Below the pieces are notes generated by a model. It did not search any database. It was not told the DNA's origin and saw nothing but the letters and a program-made list of their open reading frames with translations. From Bradysia coprophila (lineage: Eukaryota > Arthropoda > Insecta > Diptera > Sciaridae): DNA of 64,000 bases. Position 1 is the first letter of the stretch. Each line of letters starts with the position of its first letter. The DNA lies in NCBI RefSeq assembly GCF_014529535.1, contig NW_023503293.1:7766729-7830728 (forward strand), given 5' to 3'. A program made the translations under genes and the position numbers. Below are positions 1 through 12,845 of the stretch, in pieces.

Positions 1-38
1 CACTCCGAAAGGAGTGAACAAGTTTGTTACATTTGGTT

Positions 39-217
39 GGGTCCTGTTTTCTCGAGAATTTTGAAGAACTTCAGGAATTCTTGAAAATATAGAAATTATT
101 GAATTTTGAGCTGTTACAAGAATTTCGCGAATTTACTGATTTTCGACAATTTCAAGAATTAAAATTCTCGAACTAAATATGAATTTTGAAGAATTAATTT
201 TACGAAAATAGGCCCTG
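39..217. repeat. Repeat ending in 'ataggccct', rich in AAGAATT
   Basis: The left edge (gggtcctgtttt) and right edge (aaaataggccct) are near inverse. The interior is made of gaattttgaagaa-like words on both strands. Related segments occur at 28145-28270 and 46876-46970. Non-coding. Confidence 0.5.
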
Positions 218-241
218 GTCGGTAATGTGTGAGTGTGGGCT

Positions 242-1942
242 AGAGTCAATTTGCCAAAACTTCGAACAACTTAAAAACAAGCCATCGATGATTTTTGGAG
301 AGTATACAGTAATTGAACCAGTAATTTTTAATATGCTAGTAAACACTTGATACAGTGCCGCACTGGCCACACCGATAAGTCGGGAGATACCCGAGGATTT
401 TATAGGCCCCTAACGAAATTTCCAGAAGCGTAAGGTGGCAGTAAGTCCAGCCCTGACTTAAAATTGTCTCACACGCCAGAAAAATTAAAATAGATGCGAA
501 GATGGATTGTCATGGATTGTAAAGGTCACTACCTACCCAACGACACCCATATCTTCCAAGTCTATCATTGTAATTTTTAAACACTCTCCAAAAGTTGGAA
601 TTTTTTCCCCTAAAATAGCTACTGCACCACAAACACCAAAAATTTCGACATTTTTTTAAGGTCAACATATGCGTCCTCAACACCTCTGCCAACCACCATA
701 ATTTCAGATAAATGCGTTACGTACTGTCGGCGATTTTATGGTCACCCTAATGCCGACCATTTTTCCATGATTTCTGGCGTGAAATAGTAGATTACATTGG
801 ATGCTGCGGAGGTAGTTCATTACATGAGGGAATTCCGAGTGTAATGAACTACCAAGCAGCATCCAATGTATGCTGTTTTATTGCCTATTCACCCGGAATA
901 TTGTTGTTACGAGTACATTTTTCCACCCAAGAACCTGACAGTTCAAAACCAAAAGTGTTCAAGAAGACACTAGCAGATTCTTGAATACCATAAGATTATT
1001 CTAAATTAATGTATAATTTCACAACATTTATGTCGCGCTATTTCATTCACTGCCAGACTAATAATAAACATAAAAAATACCGATAGCACAAAACCAACAA
1101 AAAAATCTGTTGTTTGAAACGTTTATAAACGAATTTAGTCTGCTCATGAAATCGGCTCACACTTCTTGATAACATTAATCCCGAAAGCATCACTGGACAC
1201 TACTGTTTTGATGACATGTTGACAAACTACTTCGACTGTTTTGTTTTTGTGAAGTGCTAGATTCATATTTTGCGTAATATTAGTCGATTTTAGTGGTGTT
1301 ACAATAAATTTTGCTGTGAAGTCAAGTGAATACACGATAATAAAGACAAAAGGGTTGATTGTTTTTGAAAATAAGTGAAAAATGCAAAAATTAAAATTGT
1401 TTGGCCATAGGTGTTCGTCGAAGTTGAAAAAATTGAAATTATGGATATAAACAAAATGGCCGTCACTTATTTTTGTGTTTTTTTTTTTTAAGTTTTTAAT
1501 GAATTTGCTTAGATTAGTGTGCACATAATTCAAGTGACAAAGTTTGTGATATTAAAACTAAAATAACATCGCGAGTTTTGTTTCGATTTCAATGTTAAAG
1601 AATATTTCACGTGCTACATTTTTACTGATAAGTAATGAAATTCTGCTGGTATGTAATGAAAATCTCCTGATATGTAATGAATTTTCATATGAATATTCCT
1701 TCACTTGTGATGTAATGAAAAAGTTCCCACATGTAACGATCGCTTTCCGTGGGTGGGAAATGTACGTGTAACAACAATATTCCGGGTGGATAGGCAATAA
1801 ACAAAATTACTTCGAGGATTTTTTTTGTTGCAAATGACTCAGGAGGTTCCCCTGATTCAATTACTGTATACCCTCCAAAAATCGCCGTTGGCTTGGTCTT
1901 CTGTTTAATACAACTTGTTCGACGTTTTGGCAAATTGACTCT
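242..1942. mobile_element. About 1.7 kb fold-back element with nested inverted repeats
   Basis: The outer arms (about 242-321 and 1845-1942) share agagtcaatttgccaaaac and the downstream words gatttttggag and gtatacagtaattga in inverse orientation. An inner pair (about 874-935 and 1741-1802) shares attgcctat(t/c)cacccggaat and ttgttgttac. A tight hairpin (793-822 with 841-869) lies inside. No transposase-like frame was seen. TSD not clear. Confidence 0.65.
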
Positions 1943-1945
1943 TAA

Positions 1946-4425
1946 GACCTATAGCATTCAGTTTCCTTATAAAACTTGTGATTTTTAACCACGTAAATCG
2001 CAGTAAATAAAGTCATTCCTTATAAGCATCCATTGTTACTTTTCTGCAGATAGGTGAGTCGCCGAATGGACATTGTATTTCATTCTCTATTCCTAAAATC
2101 TTGCAATTTTAAGAGTATATTCCAGACCCCAATTTTAGCTATCATAAAATGACAAACTTTTACCTACTTTCCTGATGCTCTATCACGGTTTGCATTCAGA
2201 AAACTCACACTTTTCGTCGATTTTACCAAATTTTTTTATGAACACCACAAAGTCAGGTAAATGTAGCAAATGTCGGCAACAGAGTGCTATCAGCTGAATC
2301 ACGTAGAAATTGAATACAATATTGTAGCACAATGTTTTATAAACTTCTGATGTGTATGCATTGTTCAAAATCATTGTGTATAGTCACATAGTACAATTGC
2401 GTATTTACAGATATATAAAACAGTTTTCCCCAGTTGATATTGATCGAAAGTGTTTCCTGTCTCGGATTGAAATCACATCCGTGACTGATATGATCAAAAT
2501 GAAGATATTGAATAGATAAATTCTTTACGAAGACGGAGAGTAACATAATTGTAGCAAATAAAACAAACAAAAAACGATTCAATTGAGATGGGAGAAATCA
2601 TGACTATGGATCCAATTGTTTGAATGAATGTTTTTTTTTATACCCGAACAATCGATTCCAAACTAACATCTTCATAAAACAAATATATGAAAATTTTGTA
2701 ATGGATTTTATAAAGACGTGATCGAACTAGTAGTCGTAACACTACTGCCCCCAAGTATCACATAATGCACTTTACAAAAGCCGAAAGCTTCGGGCGGATA
2801 ATAATTTTTGATTTATTCAGTCGATGGTTTGTGGTAATTTTAAGTTTTCCAATGGCAATATTGACCTGAATAAAATTTATGATTTATTTTCATCGAAATA
2901 TTATTTAGTTATTGGAAAGCCACTTCGGAACCAGAGCTCTGAAATAAATGGAATATGCATGGCTCTTTTTACCGCATATTATTAATGTAACTCAGAGCTA
3001 ATCGATGGTCCCTGCCAAATTCAATAAAATTGCAAAGAAAGGAAGAAAAAAAAACACTGAAAACACAGATGAAAACACAATGTGTTCTCGGTGTGCATAT
3101 GAAATGGAAAACATCGAACAATGAATACTATACGTTCCGAGGGGGATGTCAAAATTTAACAAATCCCTCAAGCGCTCTCAATGGACTGCAGCCACTCAGC
3201 CAGACTATATACACTTACAGCAACTCCACGATTTTCTGTTAATTAGATCTGGAACAACTTTCATCGACCGAATTCATACATACATCCTTTCTGCAGCCTG
3301 TAAGTCCTTTTTATAGACTGCATCTCTACTGTCTACACAGCCCGAAACTTCTTCCCATTGTCTGGGATTTCATTTCATCGCACACATTTTCTCAACTCTT
3401 CGGTGGTTTTCCCCCGCGGGAAGAGTTTATATTTTCAGGGTCGTTTCGCTCAGAAGGAGAACAACTTTAATGTTCACTTTTGTGGTAAAATTATTCTTTC
3501 AACCGGTACATGCACTTGAAAACAAAAGACAGAAGAATTTATTGATAAAAAGTGCAGAACACCGCAACGGCCATAATTTATTACCAGAATGGGGGGTATA
3601 ATTTTCGGTACGGTTCCAACAATTCTCACAAAATCCTCTTAACTGTACAGTTCTCTGGCTCTAACCTACATTCTACATTTTGCTAGTTGAATTGTATGCT
3701 ATAACAATAACAATGAGAGGTGGTGCTTGGTGAATTTATTCCAAACCATTTTCAGCTTTTATTTCACCGAAAAGATTTCAAAAGACAACTGAAGTGGAAT
3801 AGAATTTTGATATAAAATTCACTTCTGCTTGCAAGCATACACCAGTTTGATATCTTCTTAAATATCCCAAGGTACAGATTGCACATAATATATAAAAAGC
3901 AGAACCAGTTTATTTCACACATTTTGGGTTTTGCTTTGCATTATTTTTCTTTTAAACTTTCGTACGGTGTACGGACGTATAGTTTTGCAGTTTTACAGTG
4001 CATTTTACAAGATAGTGCCATAGATACACACACACTGCATTTTGTCGATGGAGAAATTTTCTTTCGAAAATAAATGATAAAATAATAACCATTTTCACCC
4101 AAGTTTTAAATAAATATTTATGCATGCGAAATGCGGAATACAATACAAAATAATATGCAAACGAGCTCCTTAAATTGGTGTTGGTATAGTAGTTTGTTTG
4201 TTGTATGAAACAATGGTGAAAATGTTTTGGAACAATGACGAAAATGGAAAGTTTTTTATTGGAATTTTGTGGAACAGAACTTCCACTTCTATATATCACT
4301 ACTATGCTTCGGCGAAAAAAAAGCACATAAATCTATTCGTTAATCCTTCGTCGGTCGTCGAGTAGCACACAATTACTTAAATTAAACTCAGACTCACATC
4401 ATGGAAATTCGCATTAGAATAGTCG
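1946..4425. other. Non-coding AT-rich stretch
   Basis: Only short AT-rich frames are present, with no domain or splice-supported exon. Nothing recognisable. Confidence 0.5.
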
Positions 4426-4433
4426 GTTAGAAC

Positions 4434-4792
4434 TAGGGATCGGAACAGATCGTTTTTATCTGATCTGAAATCTGAAAACTGCAATCTGAAAATTTCAGAT
4501 TCAGATCGGATAACTTAAATTCAGATTCAATCTGATCTGAAATTTTCAGATCGCATGGTTTCAGATTTCAGATCAGATATAATCTGATCTGATCTGTTAT
4601 CTGAAATTTTTTCTATGGTCATTCGATTTTTTATATTGAAATTTCAAATTTATCCTCAATCTGAAACTGATCTGATTTTTTCAGATTGAAAAATTCAGAT
4701 TTTTCAGATTTCAGATTGAATTCAGATGAATCTGAAAATTTTCAGATACGATCTGAAATTTTTCAGATTGATCTGATCTGTTCCGAACCCTA
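4434..4792. mobile_element. hAT-type MITE built of ATCTGAAA/TTTCAGAT repeats
   Basis: The ends are inverted: TAGGGATCGGAACAGATC on the left and GATCTGTTCCGAACCCTA on the right. They are flanked by a perfect 8-bp duplication GTTAGAAC (4426-4433 and 4793-4800). The interior is almost wholly self-complementary words (atctgaa, ttcagat) in both orientations, so the strand folds on itself at many registers. 359 bp, no coding. Confidence 0.88.
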
Positions 4793-4895
4793 GTTAGAAC
4801 TTTCAATCAGGGCCTATTTAATTCCCGAAATTACTTTAAATTCCTGAAATCTTGTTACTGTTAAAGATCGTAATCATTGCAATGTAATCGGTTAA

Positions 4896-5205
4896 GAGGC
4901 TCTTCTGACGCTTCGATGAAATAGTAAAAAATAGAATTGGTTGTAACAGTTTGACCAGTTCTGAGAAAAGTCAGTAGTTTACCGAGATTTTTATATGCTG
5001 CTTTCTCAGAGCTGATGGTCAAACTACTACAAACAAATATATTTTTTATTGAAAGCTAACGTGTTGTGGTGGTTATTGTCGTCTTACATTTTCAGAAAAG
5101 TTGTTTAAGAAAAGATATCAGAAAAATAATCAAAAATGAAGCCTTTAAAAATCGCTACAATGTAGACTTTTCAGCTAAGTATCGACGCATCAAGAGGCTA
5201 AAGAG
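4896..5205. mobile_element. TTAA-bounded palindromic element, copy A
   Basis: A near-palindrome: the left arm (ttggttgtaacagtttgacc, then agttctgagaaaa) pairs with the right (tctcagagctgatggtcaaa). It shares the family words with the copies at about 5260-5637, 33177, 33717 and 34535, including ggtggttattg and aagatatca. TTAA precedes it; the right end is degraded. Confidence 0.6.
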
Positions 5206-5254
5206 TCAGTACTTAATAAACGCACAAATGTAATGCCTTTCAGCAAAGCATCGA

Positions 5255-5637
5255 TGCCTCTTAAGATAAATACTGGATTTCAGTTTACTTTTGATTATAT
5301 CTTTCCACCAGAATTTATTTTCAAAAATGTACGACCGCAATAACAACCACGAATGTGATAGCTTTCAAAAGAAAATAGATTTGGATGTAGCAGTCTGACC
5401 AGCTCTGAGAAAACTGACCAGTTTATGAAAATTTCGTTAAACTGCCCACGTTTCTCAGAGCCGGACGAACGACTACAACCAAAACTAATTTTTATTTAAA
5501 GCTAACACATTCGTGGTCGTTATTGCAGTCGTACATTTTTCGAAAAGAATTCTGATGAAAAGATATCATCAAAAATGAAAAACGAGACTCGCAAATGTAT
5601 GCTACAATTTTAGTGTAGTTCCGATGTCTCTTAAACG
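5255..5637. mobile_element. TTAA-bounded palindromic element, copy B
   Basis: The arms aaaatgtacgaccgcaat..aaccacgaatgtg and cattcgtggtcgttattgc..gtcgtacattttt are complementary, around a centre near 5440. It ends ..atgtctcttaa. The sequence at about 5220-5266 carries the family end (gcatcgatgcctcttaa) inverted relative to copy C, so the left end looks rearranged. Confidence 0.65.
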
Positions 5638-8248
5638 TACCAAAGGCAATTTTAGGCAATAAAGAAAACTTAGACTTAGATGCATTGTCTTTTCAGAGGA
5701 AAAGTAAACTAAAGAACAGAAAAAATGTGAAATTTTTGAGAATTTAATTCACTTGAAATAGCTTCTGCTTTCGATAAATTAAAATTATTTTTTTAATGGT
5801 TTCGAACAATTAACTTCTATAAATTTTACGAATAAAGTGAGTAGAGAAAATGGACCTTCTGACAGCGAAACCCCAAAATGTTTAACTTTACATCTCGAAA
5901 TTGTACATTTCTTGGATGAACTATTGAAATACCTACAAAATTAGCAATCACAACAATAGTTTGAATAAAATTTATTCAGAAGGTGAATCCCGGTAGGTTG
6001 GAATCAGTTATTAAAAAAAGTCGAAATTTACACACCCGTCGGGTAGTGATATGACAATTCTATGAAATGTTTTCGGGTGGTTTCGTTCCCAAAAATGTTA
6101 TTTTAAACTTCAGCAGTTTCTATACTTCCTAAATATCTAACTGTGACCCATATTCCGTCACAGTGGAATTGCGGCTGACTACATTTAGTCTATTTTGTGT
6201 GAATTCCACGAGAACAATGTCTGGGTCCAAGCTCATAGAATCATTGCTCATAAGTCACCTTATTCCACAAAGATTTTTTTGTTACATTTGATTGCGCCTG
6301 AGATGACCCAATTACGAATGTAATACCGAATCAATTTTCTGTCTTTTGTTTTTTGTCTTCCTTTCTCTTCAAATTAGAAATGGTTATTATATACCCTTGA
6401 CAATGATGATCATGATTATGATGATGATAATAATGATCAACTATACATTTCTGCCATTCTTTTTCTTTTCTTACCAAATGACACTCATAAAAGTGCTGCC
6501 AATTCCAAATAAAATGCAAAATGTTTCGTTTTGCTATATAATTTTGAGCAAACAAACAAAAAAATCCAACTCCACTTTTACTGCATCTAAAAGATGTATT
6601 TACGAGGTATATGGTGCTGGTGTTTATGCAGAAAATACAATCATGTACGGTGTCTTAAAATCACGAAAATACACTTTTACAATGTCATATAAGCTGTTCG
6701 AGTAAAATTTACAAAGTACTCAACAGTAGATGAAGCACATCGCAAATACTATATTGTGTACTATGATATGGTGTGTGTGGAGAGAGCCCACGTGGAGAAA
6801 ACATTAAATCAGTATTATGGCAGCATATAAATTACTAATAGATACCAAAAGATAGCACTTTTATGTCGTACAAACTTCGGTCACCGAAAACTTTTGCTGA
6901 TGTTTTTTAGTTCCTGTTGTTGTTGTTGTTGTTGTAACAGTGTGTGGAGGCAAAGATCAAGTTCATAGCAAATTGTTCTTCAACTTGAATTTCACAGAAC
7001 ATTAAACGTTAGTATATTGAATTTTATGACTAACGGTGGTCATAATTTGTTTAAGACGTTAAAGACATTGCTTGCGTTGGTATGGTTTACCAATTTGTCA
7101 TATGAATAAGGAAATTTATCTTACAATGCCAATATGCGGTGGAACCCATTAATGTAAGAGACACAAAACAATTTGCAGTGTTATTTAGTCTATCGAAGAA
7201 GGTCAAAACGATGCAAAAGGTGGAGCTCTTTGTCTTGATTTAAAAGATATTTCGTTCCATTTCAAACGGTCTGTAAAAACAGTTTCAGTTCCTACGCTTG
7301 ATTTTGAATATGAATCGAGGTTTGAACATAAAAAATTCGTACAAGAGGGAGGATGGAGCGCAGCGAGTGGTGATCGTTTTATCATACTTATAGTAGGTGT
7401 TAATACATTTTTGGGGAAATTTGGAAAATTCTGGGAAAATGTACATAAACGTCGAATTTTCGCATGAACTTGTTGATCCGAGGCGAAGCCGAGGTCAATA
7501 ATAACGCTAAAATTTGACTTCGTTTTTCGTCCGAGTTACGAACATGCTTCACCGAAAAAATGCTCCATTGATAAATGAACGGTGTTCGGTGCATGAATTT
7601 TTTTTCCAGAAAATACAACCTTCGTGGACTTGACATGACTTTACTTAACTCGTTTGTTGATCAATTTTTTTTTTTTTATTCTACATCGTTTTTCATTTTA
7701 TTCTTGCCACTTCACTTTACCTATCGGCCAATAGCTAAAAATGTTTGAACGAAAAGTAAAAATGTTCAGAGCGAACAGCTTTTAGCCGTTGACTTCAGAA
7801 ACTTTAGCATATCTTTCTCAAGTCACGTTTCGTATTTCATTGGCGATTACCATGGATGAGCAGAAAAAAATGCAATTCACCACAGCAGCGTACCCGGTAC
7901 AATTATGCATTTTAGATTGATTTCATATTTTATAGCGTACTCGCCAGTTTCGTACATAAACGAATGTCACTGTGACCAAAAGAAAAATTTAGCCGAACGA
8001 TAATCCAGCACATAACAGTGAGATTCAGTGTGTGCGCAGGTATCAGCAGGGTCAAGGTTGAATTTATACGATGATTGAAATACGTTTGAGTTCAAACGAA
8101 TTTCAATTTTCAAAGGGAATAAATTTTTTTTATCTCGTGTTCTCTTGTAGCACTTGTCATACATAATTTATGTTCGTTTCAGAGTGTGTCTTTAAAACAA
8201 AAAAATTAATAAAAAATTCAAAACTTAATTTACATCCTAAAATTTCAG
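5638..8248. other. Intron or upstream region of the calcium-binding protein gene
   Basis: AT-rich, no supportable exon. It holds a gtt microsatellite (6913-6936) and a gaggcgaagccgaggtca word at 7488-7508, recurring in variant form near 12974 and 30121-30260. Confidence 0.45.
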
Positions 8249-9600
8249 GTATCTGTTGAAGAGTGGTATAACATGTGGGATGCTTACGCTAAAGATCCGA
8301 GCGGTGTATTGGACTGGCAGTTGAGGTACTGTTGTCGTTTATTATTCATTTATCGCACTTGGACTGTAATAAGCCATGACACTTTTGACTAGCTCAACGC
8401 AAAGAATTTTATCAGCAAGAAGTTGTATTACGGTATCCTAAATAGCTCCGCCCTCTACCATTTATTTCTCCTTGTTTTTCTAACATTTATTTATTTATTG
8501 AGCCACTAACCTTTTAGAAACGGCAGACAAATAGCTATATAATCATTAAATCTGCTACTTATTTTGTTTCAACTACCACCCAATGTTCGATACAAAATCT
8601 ATTACTTCATTTGTTTTAACAATACGTTTTACAGTAAAAATCCGCATTACATGGAAGGTATCGCTCATTTTTATCGTTGCTGTCGACAACAGATGATTAG
8701 CCGTTTCTAAAAGACTGAGGAGGGCGTACTTCTCGTCAGAATTCAGCGGAATATTTTACATTTTATTTCTTTGGTCAATTTTACGAGTGCATATTTCAGC
8801 CCTATCGATTCGGGTCTCAATCGTACTTGACCTTAACTAATTCAAGAAATTGTCCACACAATTTAAGTCTTCGAAAGAAGAAACGCCCTTTATTTAACAG
8901 GCATTTCCAAAAAACGATTTTTGAATAGGATTTTGATTGCGGTTGTTTGTTAAAAATGAGTTGTTAAAAGTGGATGGAGTAGTGCTACTGCTCCAAGCAT
9001 TTAAGACATAAACGATTTGGAGGCTGAAGAGTTTATAATCAATCAGAGCAATGCTCACTGAGAAGCATTGCTCCGAGTTTTCTTCATATTGATTGATGAC
9101 GTGTTTTCGTTGTATGAAACCTTATATGCACAATCTCAAGTGGTAGCATGTAGTACCTCGCATCGCTGAAGCCTCCAAATTTTATTGTCATCAAACCAGT
9201 GTTAGAGCTGAGAGCACTAACGTGCTGTGATAATAACAAATCTAAAATCTAAATAACAATCAACTCCCCACTAGATACATGAATTTCATGTTCGATTTGG
9301 AGGATGCATCCAACGATGGTACCATCGATGCTCAGGAATTCGCTCTAGTCTGTTCCAGTTATGGCCTGGATCCGAACGAGTGTGAGCAAGCCTTTGCCAA
9401 GATGTCTAAGGTAAGCATTCCGACTCGAATTGTTGTTGCTTTTGTGCTCTGAGTTATTTATTTCTATTATTTGTCCAATAATAAACCAGGGTGCCGTTGA
9501 GGTCAATCGTGACGAATTTGCCATTTTGTGGAGAGAATACTTTTCCACTGATGATGTTACTGCACCGGGCAACTTTATCTTTGGCAAAACATCCTTTTAA
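8249..9600 (+). CDS. Sarcoplasmic calcium-binding protein, 3' exons (partial gene)
   Basis: Three exons are visible: 8249-8325, 9275-9410 and 9490-9600, ending in TAA. The splice sites are cag/gtatct..ttgag/gtactg, ctag/atacat..ctaag/gtaagc and ccag/ggtgcc, and the phases match at each junction. They encode about 107 residues starting VSVEEWYNMWDAYAKDP and ending in APGNFIFGKTSF. This resembles the C-terminal part of insect sarcoplasmic calcium-binding proteins (Scp1/Scp2 type, usually about 185 residues). An EF-hand loop is clear in DASNDGTIDAQEF, with Asp, Asn, Asp, Gly and a closing Glu at the expected places. The family buffers cytosolic calcium in muscle and nerve. The N-terminal EF-hands were not found in 1-8248, so the first exons probably lie beyond the window or far upstream. 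AATAAA motifs follow at about 9731-9746. Exact paralogue unknown. Confidence 0.88.
8512..8715. repeat. Inverted-repeat element in calcium-binding protein intron
   Basis: The ends ttttagaaacggc (8512) and gccgtttctaaaag (8699-8712) are inverse. A bare copy of the end word occurs at 33149. Non-coding, probably a MITE. Confidence 0.5.
9008..9185. repeat. Second inverted-repeat element in the same intron
   Basis: The ends gatttggaggctgaag and ctgaagcctccaaatttt are inverse. An internal hairpin pairs gagcaatgctcactgag with agaagcattgctc. Non-coding. Confidence 0.5.
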
Positions 9601-10848
9601 CAAAACTGAACTCCCATTTACAATTGAAAAATGCCGTTAAATCTTATAAAAATTCAATTTTTTTCAAATTCCTAACTAAAAAAAAACAATTCAAATCAAT
9701 TAAAATGAATTACAAAAGAAAAAATTGAGAAATAAAATCAATAAAAGCGAATTATAGAATTATATTGAACGAGATTTCAACCAGAAGATAAAAAAATATT
9801 TACACAAAATTATATGATATACATATATACCTTAGGCGGACTATATATTATTAGGGAGACAAAACAAAAAAAAAATAAGTAAAATCGTTGGAAATAGGGT
9901 CTATGTTAAGTAATAACAATATTATGTAAATGAATGTTAAATGTTTTCGTAAAACTTAACTGATATCGCAAAAAGACAAAGAACACAGAAGAAAAGAACA
10001 TCAAAGAACAACCACAACCTTATTAATTGAAAAAGAGTGTTTCATCGAACTTTATGAAATGTTAGTAAATTGTAGCCAAATATTCTCTTCTTACCACACT
10101 TTAAATGAATTCCTTTAGTTTGTGTAATAAAGAAAAAATAATAATAATTTACGGGTGTAAAGATGACTTTATCAAAATGAAAGTGGAAATGTAGAGATAA
10201 ATATTCCGTCGTAAAATAAAAATGCATATAAAGTAAACGAAGTGGACTTTCTATTTCAACTGACCAACATACATCATCACCTTGCATTGTTCACCAAGCC
10301 AATTTCTCGGTAAGTACTCCTTTCGTTCCAGTAATTACGCTAGGTTAACTTTTCTCCTTTTTAACACATTGCACAAATTCCACACAGATTGATTAATGTT
10401 TGCTAGGCTTTGAAGCAGGAACTCTTTTTGGGAAAAGTACTAGATTTGTGCTTGAAGAATTTTTGCCTATAGATCAAGTCGAAGGTTATTCAAAATGTCA
10501 AAAATCATCCACAGAGAATCCTAACCTCAACGTATGTGCAGTGAAAATGAGCAGGCACGTTGTTTATGTTTGAAAATAGAAACAAATGTTTGAATGGTTT
10601 TCATTGTTTTCTTGTAAAATAATGAGCTTAAACACTTACGCCATACAAGAAACAATCATAATTTCTCCTTTTAAACATTGGAAATCTATTAAATTAAACG
10701 TTTTTGTAGATCCGGACAAATCATTAAAATTAAACGGCATCTCAATAATTTCATTTTTTTTCTCCGAGATGAGGTTAGGGTTCTCTATGGATGAAGGAGC
10801 TGCTGTCATTGTTCGGGTTTACAGTTACTCGGACTTGATCTATACTTA
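9601..10848. other. 3' UTR and intergenic region
   Basis: The first part is A-rich with several AATAAA motifs (9731-9746) and is probably the 3' UTR of the calcium-binding protein gene. The rest shows nothing recognisable. Confidence 0.5.
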
Positions 10849-11050
10849 CACGACAGAGTAAAGTTAACCAGGCAAGAGCGCTTGTTTGACTAGGGACCTG
10901 AATAATCTAGTAGCCCTTGATATTTTGCGAATAAAATTTTTCAATTTATGTCAGTGTTCATTTGAGTTCATTTTCATCCCGTGTATTTGGTCCCTTATTG
11001 GACGTTTCGAAAATGAACCGCTCCTGCCTGGTTTATTTTACTCTGCCGTG
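10849..11050. mobile_element. 202-bp MITE with 7-bp TSD, copy 1
   Basis: TIRs of about 30 bp: CACGACAGAGTAAAGTTAAC on the left and the inverse of CTCCTGCCTGGTTTATTTTA plus CTCTGCCGTG on the right. The perfect flanking duplication is ATACTTA (10842-10848, 11051-11057). A copy of identical length in opposite orientation is at 46425-46626. Confidence 0.92.
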
Positions 11051-11281
11051 ATACTTATGGAATGGTTAAAATTTGTTAACGCATTCACTTGAAATGTGCC
11101 GAATCCTGACATTTTGCTAAACCCTAAATGTCAGCCCTTCCAAGTGAGGGTGTAAGTGTTGCTTTATCCCCTAAATGTAGTAGCGTATGGTTAAAGGAAT
11201 CAGAAAAATATTTTCCAAAAATTTTCACGACGGAAGTGGTCTGAAAGTAAACCGTATTCCATATGTATGAAATAGTATTTT

Positions 11282-11907
11282 TCGTACCAGGCCAGGAAAT
11301 GACGATTTTTTCAGCACCAGTCCGCTTGCTACCCGTGTTAATATTTGAACATTTCGTCTTTAATTACCCGTGTTATGGTCTAAGAATATATTTTCTTTGT
11401 GCCATAAACACATAGGGAACAAGAACACTTATTCCATTTTAACATTTCGTCTTTTGAACATATCGTCTTTTTCATTTGAACATTGCGCCAAATGTCGAAA
11501 AGTAATGTTAAAAACGAACGGAGTACGAGTAAGGAAAATGAGGACGTGTGCTGAAATAGTATGTTGTGTTACAAGTATTGTAATGTTGATTTTTTCAGCA
11601 GTAGACCCAAGTTTTCCTTACGAGCGGAGCGAGCCAACCGAGAATTGAATTAGACAAGAGCACAAAAAAACATAGTTTTCATTGTAAACAATCACTCTTC
11701 AAATTTGATCGATCACATTGCTTTGCATTTTCTCAAACGAATGCTGTAACAACTCATACAAATTCCATATCAACACTGCTTTGAGTGTTGTAATATCACA
11801 TCAAACGGGTGCTGAAATAAGTCACTTTACAACACTAAAATGAGTGCTGAAAAGAGTCGTATTTCAATTCTCGGTGGCACAAAAATCCATTTCCTGTCGA
11901 GGTACGA
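11282..11907. mobile_element. Element with CGTACC..CAGGAAATG inverted ends
   Basis: The left end cgtaccaggccaggaaatg and right end catttcctgtcgaggtacg are inverse. The interior repeats the motif gaacatttcgtcttt and contains gtgctgaaa words. No coding sequence. Confidence 0.55.
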
Positions 11908-11910
11908 ACA

Positions 11911-12152
11911 ACGTTTTGTGCACATAACAGGACAACTGAAATAGACAAAACACATTAATTTACTTGACAATTTCACCATAGTAACTTTGTTCTATCATAT
12001 AGTCATAGAAAAATTCATTCAAAACCGTTCTTACACGATAAATCGTAAAGAAATGAATTCTTTCCAGCACGATATATCGTTCGGGAAAACCTGACATTTC
12101 ATAACAAAAAATCATGGCAAAATATGTCGTGTTTCAGTTGTCCGGTGCATAA
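11911..12152. mobile_element. Short element with AGGACAACTGAAA inverted ends
   Basis: The left arm (gtgcacataacaggacaact plus gaaa) and right arm (tttcagttgtccggtgca) are inverse. It abuts the preceding element. Confidence 0.5.
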
Positions 12153-12617
12153 ACCGGTTCTACGACCACATATATTGAAACTGAAACGAATTCAGGCTCT
12201 TTTTTACGTTACGATTTGGTAAGGGCGGAGGATACATATGTGAACCTCGGACGAGGATAACTACGAATAAATCAACAGAACGCTTCTTCACACCGGGTAG
12301 CAGCTGAGACAATAAAACAAAATCGCTTCAGCCTCAAACGTTGCGTCCTTATACAGGGATCTCTACAAATACCCACATCTGAAATGTCTCCAGAATCTGG
12401 AGTCCCGATACATAACAAAAGTGAGAAAAACGAAAACAAACAGAGAAATCAATTCCCTTCTCTCCCAGTTGCTGACATCGTCTCTGGCCAGCGTGGTCAT
12501 TTGATCTTCGTGAGAAATGCTGAGAAATACGTATTGATCCCCTGACGCCAAAAATATTTTTTCTTTATTCGTCGATGCTTGTATGGTTAGAGGTGATCGA
12601 AAACCGAAAAATAGTAT

Positions 12618-12845
12618 ATTTCAACATACCCCAATACACACAAGATGTGTGTGCACGCGCGGGCGAAGCCCAAGCGAAAACACACATCGAGTGTGTATTG
12701 GGGTATTTTGAAAGATATTTTTCTGTAATAGTGAGAGTGTGTTGGTGCATTCCTTCCCAACCGTTACTTTCCTTCTCGACCGTTTACTTTCCCTACCGAC
12801 CGATTCATATCATAGCTCACCAATACACTCTCACGTATACAGAAA
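12618..12845. repeat. Pair of adjacent hairpins
   Basis: Hairpin 1 pairs ttcaacataccccaatacac with gtgtattggggtattttgaa. Hairpin 2 pairs gtgagagtgtgttggtg with caccaatacactctcac. Between the arms of hairpin 2 is a tandem of ccgtttactttcc-like words. Probably a composite MITE. Confidence 0.6.
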
